Assembly (NCBI GenBank): GCA_903825095.1
Contig: CAIJZF010000267.1
Span: 1-7,138 of the forward strand
DNA length: 7,138 nt
Reading direction: 5' to 3'
From: an uncultured Bacteroidota bacterium
GTDB lineage: Bacteria; Bacteroidota; Bacteroidia; Chitinophagales; Chitinophagaceae
The position numbers were made by a program, and so were the translations under genes. Position 1 is the stretch's first letter. The number at the start of each line of letters is the position of its first letter. Below, piece by piece: positions 5,421-7,138 of this stretch. The notes beneath the pieces were generated by a model that had not been told where the DNA came from, searched no databases, and saw only the letters and a list, made by a program, of their open reading frames with translations.

Positions 5421-7138
5421 TTACAATACGTTATAAGCAAAACTTATATAGTATAAGCCACCTATTGCAGGGCTACCATATGAAGTATTGTAGTATTTGT
5501 TCATTACGTTCGTACCACCTATTTTAACCAAAGACTTGATTTTAGGCACTCTATAAGTAAGAACAGCATCTAATGTATTGAAAGAAGGTATTTGACCTGT
5601 TACGAAAGTACCCTCATACATAACCTCATCTTGGTAGTGTATGTTGATATTAAAGCCTAATCTGTTATTCATTAACAAACCTGGATGACTGAAACCGAAG
5701 TTAGCTCTCCAAGTAGGTGTGTTGAAATAAGAAATAAAGCCTTTAGGTAATTCGCCAATTTCGTCTGTGTAAATACTAGAAGTAAATACAAAACGATTAG
5801 GTAATAAATAATCCATTGAAGCACCCCAACCCTTTGTAGAAACATTGGCAGTAGAGTTAGTAGAAATACTATAAGCTACACGCTTATTCGCATCTAATAC
5901 ATCTAATACACTTGGGTTAGCAGCATTTCTTGATTGTAATACAGTTACACCACTAATGAAATTCTCATAGTGACCTGCGTATGCGTAGAAATCAATTAAT
6001 AATTTTTTAGCAATTAAAGTTTTGTAACCAACTTCAAATGAATTCATTGATTCTGGCTTAAACTCTCCAAATTTTTGTTGAGCTAATAAAGAAGGATTTG
6101 GAGCACCTGCAGCAGCAGAAGCACCAAATGCAGTTACGCTCGCTAAAGTATATGCAGGGTTGGTATTAAATTTGTAGTAATCTCTTAATTGAGGTAAACC
6201 TCCCATTAAACGTGTACCACCACCTACTAACAAGTTAATCCATTGGTTTTGTGTAGAAGGGAAACGATAAGCGCTTTGGTAAGAAACACGGATATTGTTG
6301 TCTTCAGCTACTTTTACCACAGCTGAGAATCTTGGAGTGAATTTACCAGCGAAGTTGGTGTTTTTATCATAACGTCCAGAGAAAGATAGTTTCAAAATAT
6401 CTCCAAAGAATTTCTTAGAGATTTGAGAATAAGCACCAGACTCATTGATATATAATCTTCCTGTAGTATCAGCAAATAAAGTTCCTTGAGAATTCAAAGT
6501 ATACATTTTTGCACTACCACCTATTAACCAGTCAATATCATATTTATTTAAATTCAACATTTCAGTTAAATTCAAAGTACCTTCTGCAACACTTAAAGTA
6601 GACTTATCCAAGAACTTACCACCCCCTTTAGAAATAGGTGTAGCAGCAATGGTTGTGAAAAGTGAATTATCGCCTACATGACCTGTTGGTCTACCAGCAT
6701 CAGCTATTAAACGTGCAGCATTGTTTGCAGCAGTATAGTCTAAGCCAGCATCTCTGTATTGAGTATAAGCACCAGTATATTGTTGATACCAAGTAGCACT
6801 TGGCTTCCAAGCCTCGTTGAATAAACGAGTCGCAATAGTAGAGTTAAATGAGTTACCTGCATCTTCAATAGTTTTGTAAGCTCTTACTGTCCAGTTTTTA
6901 GACTTCAATTCAAACTTGAATTGACTCATTTTTAAATCATGTAAAGAATAACGATCAGAACCAGAATAAACAGTATTACCTGTTCCAGTATAAGCACTTA
7001 AAGATGCTTCAGTTTTATCGTTTACTTTATAGTGAATAGATCCAGTCACTTTTGTATTTTTTGCAGTTGGATCAATGATATCTTGTTCAGCATATCCTGT
7101 TCTACTTACGTTCATATCTTTATACCAACCTTTAGCAT
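5421..7138 (-). CDS. TonB-dependent outer-membrane receptor, C-terminal part (5' end outside window)
   Basis: The frame stays open to the right edge, giving about 572 residues without a true start. The first in-window Met (codon at 7113-7115) is preceded in frame by AKGWYKD, which reads like continuous receptor sequence, so I treat it as internal. What is visible is beta-barrel: alternating amphipathic strands rich in Tyr, Asn, Gly and Ser, e.g. TGSIHYKVNDKTEASLSAY, DRYSLHDLKMSQFKFELKS, KLSFSGRYDKNTNFAGKFTPR, NNIRVSYQSAYRFPSTQNQW and FKPESMNSFEVGYKTL, then IPSFNTLDAVLTYRV and a terminal GGLYYISFAYNVL strand. The FxPE..xSFEVGYK and YxxAYRFPS patterns are characteristic of TonB-dependent receptors, close to Bacteroidota types with a carboxypeptidase-like N-terminal domain; that domain and the plug lie outside the window. 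Such receptors import siderophores, vitamins, glycans or peptides using TonB energy; the substrate cannot be read here. No SusD-like gene lies downstream; pdhB follows after a strong terminator. Confidence 0.88.
   Translation of the reverse strand, partial: AKGWYKDMNVSRTGYAEQDIIDPTAKNTKVTGSIHYKVNDKTEASLSAYTGTGNTVYSGSDRYSLHDLKMSQFKFELKSKNWTVRAYKTIEDAGNSFNSTIATRLFNEAWKPSATWYQQYTGAYTQYRDAGLDYTAANNAARLIADAGRPTGHVGDNSLFTTIAATPISKGGGKFLDKSTLSVAEGTLNLTEMLNLNKYDIDWLIGGSAKMYTLNSQGTLFADTTGRLYINESGAYSQISKKFFGDILKLSFSGRYDKNTNFAGKFTPRFSAVVKVAEDNNIRVSYQSAYRFPSTQNQWINLLVGGGTRLMGGLPQLRDYYKFNTNPAYTLASVTAFGASAAAGAPNPSLLAQQKFGEFKPESMNSFEVGYKTLIAKKLLIDFYAYAGHYENFISGVTVLQSRNAANPSVLDVLDANKRVAYSISTNSTANVSTKGWGASMDYLLPNRFVFTSSIYTDEIGELPKGFISYFNTPTWRANFGFSHPGLLMNNRLGFNINIHYQDEVMYEGTFVTGQIPSFNTLDAVLTYRVPKIKSLVKIGGTNVMNKYYNTSYGSPAIGGLYYISFAYNVL

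Noticed and set aside
7113..7115. ATG codon as the start of the TonB-dependent receptor
   Set aside because: The frame continues upstream to the window edge with receptor-like residues (AKGWYKD) and no stop. A 564-residue protein starting here would also lack the plug domain and signal peptide, so the Met is internal.
1..7138. A new defence, mobile or biosynthetic system
   Set aside because: All but one of the genes belong to well-known housekeeping or transport families, spacing is normal, and there are no transposases, integrases, repeat arrays, direct repeats or marked composition shifts.

Overview
The window looks like an ordinary chromosomal segment from a low-GC member of the Bacteroidota, most likely near Chitinophagaceae (family-level placement is inference from protein style). 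The support is a TonB-dependent receptor of Bacteroidota type, a signal peptidase I of about 500 residues with an N-terminal membrane domain and the large insertions usual in that phylum, a desaturase N-terminus of the Bacteroidota acyl-CoA desaturase type, and start sites without purine-rich Shine-Dalgarno sequences. Two sites fit the Bacteroidota -7 promoter element TAnnTTTG.

Layout: (1) 1-266, minus: N-terminus of a membrane fatty-acid desaturase that runs off the left edge. (2) 267-472: AT-rich divergent intergenic region. (3) 473-2182, plus: a compact three-gene unit made of a SirB1/transglutaminase-like protein that appears to lack its catalytic residues, a CsaA-type tRNA-binding-fold protein, and an Ogt-type O6-alkylguanine-DNA alkyltransferase. 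Spacings are 10 bp, then a one-base TAATG stop/start overlap. (4) 2174-4185, minus: lepB (signal peptidase I) followed 17 bp later by cdd (cytidine deaminase). The cdd stop overlaps the ogt stop tail to tail by 9 bp. (5) 4186-4299: pdhB-lepB spacer with a hairpin terminator whose T-tract side also carries a promoter-like -7 element. (6) 4300-5286, minus: pdhB, E1-beta of pyruvate dehydrogenase. (7) 5353-5393: a very strong intrinsic terminator with a perfect 15-bp stem. (8) 5421-7138, minus: the C-terminal part of a TonB-dependent outer-membrane receptor whose N-terminus lies beyond the right edge.

The genes are mostly housekeeping: pyruvate to acetyl-CoA (pdhB), protein export (lepB, possibly csaA), pyrimidine salvage (cdd), DNA alkylation repair (ogt), lipid desaturation, and nutrient uptake (TonB receptor). 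The minus-strand genes from the receptor down to cdd are collinear, but the two terminators split them into receptor, pdhB and lepB-cdd units. I see no transposase, CRISPR array, tRNA, phage gene or toxin-antitoxin pair, and no convincing new multi-gene system. The most unusual items are the active-site-less SirB1-like protein and the overlapping terminator, promoter element and palindrome ahead of lepB.
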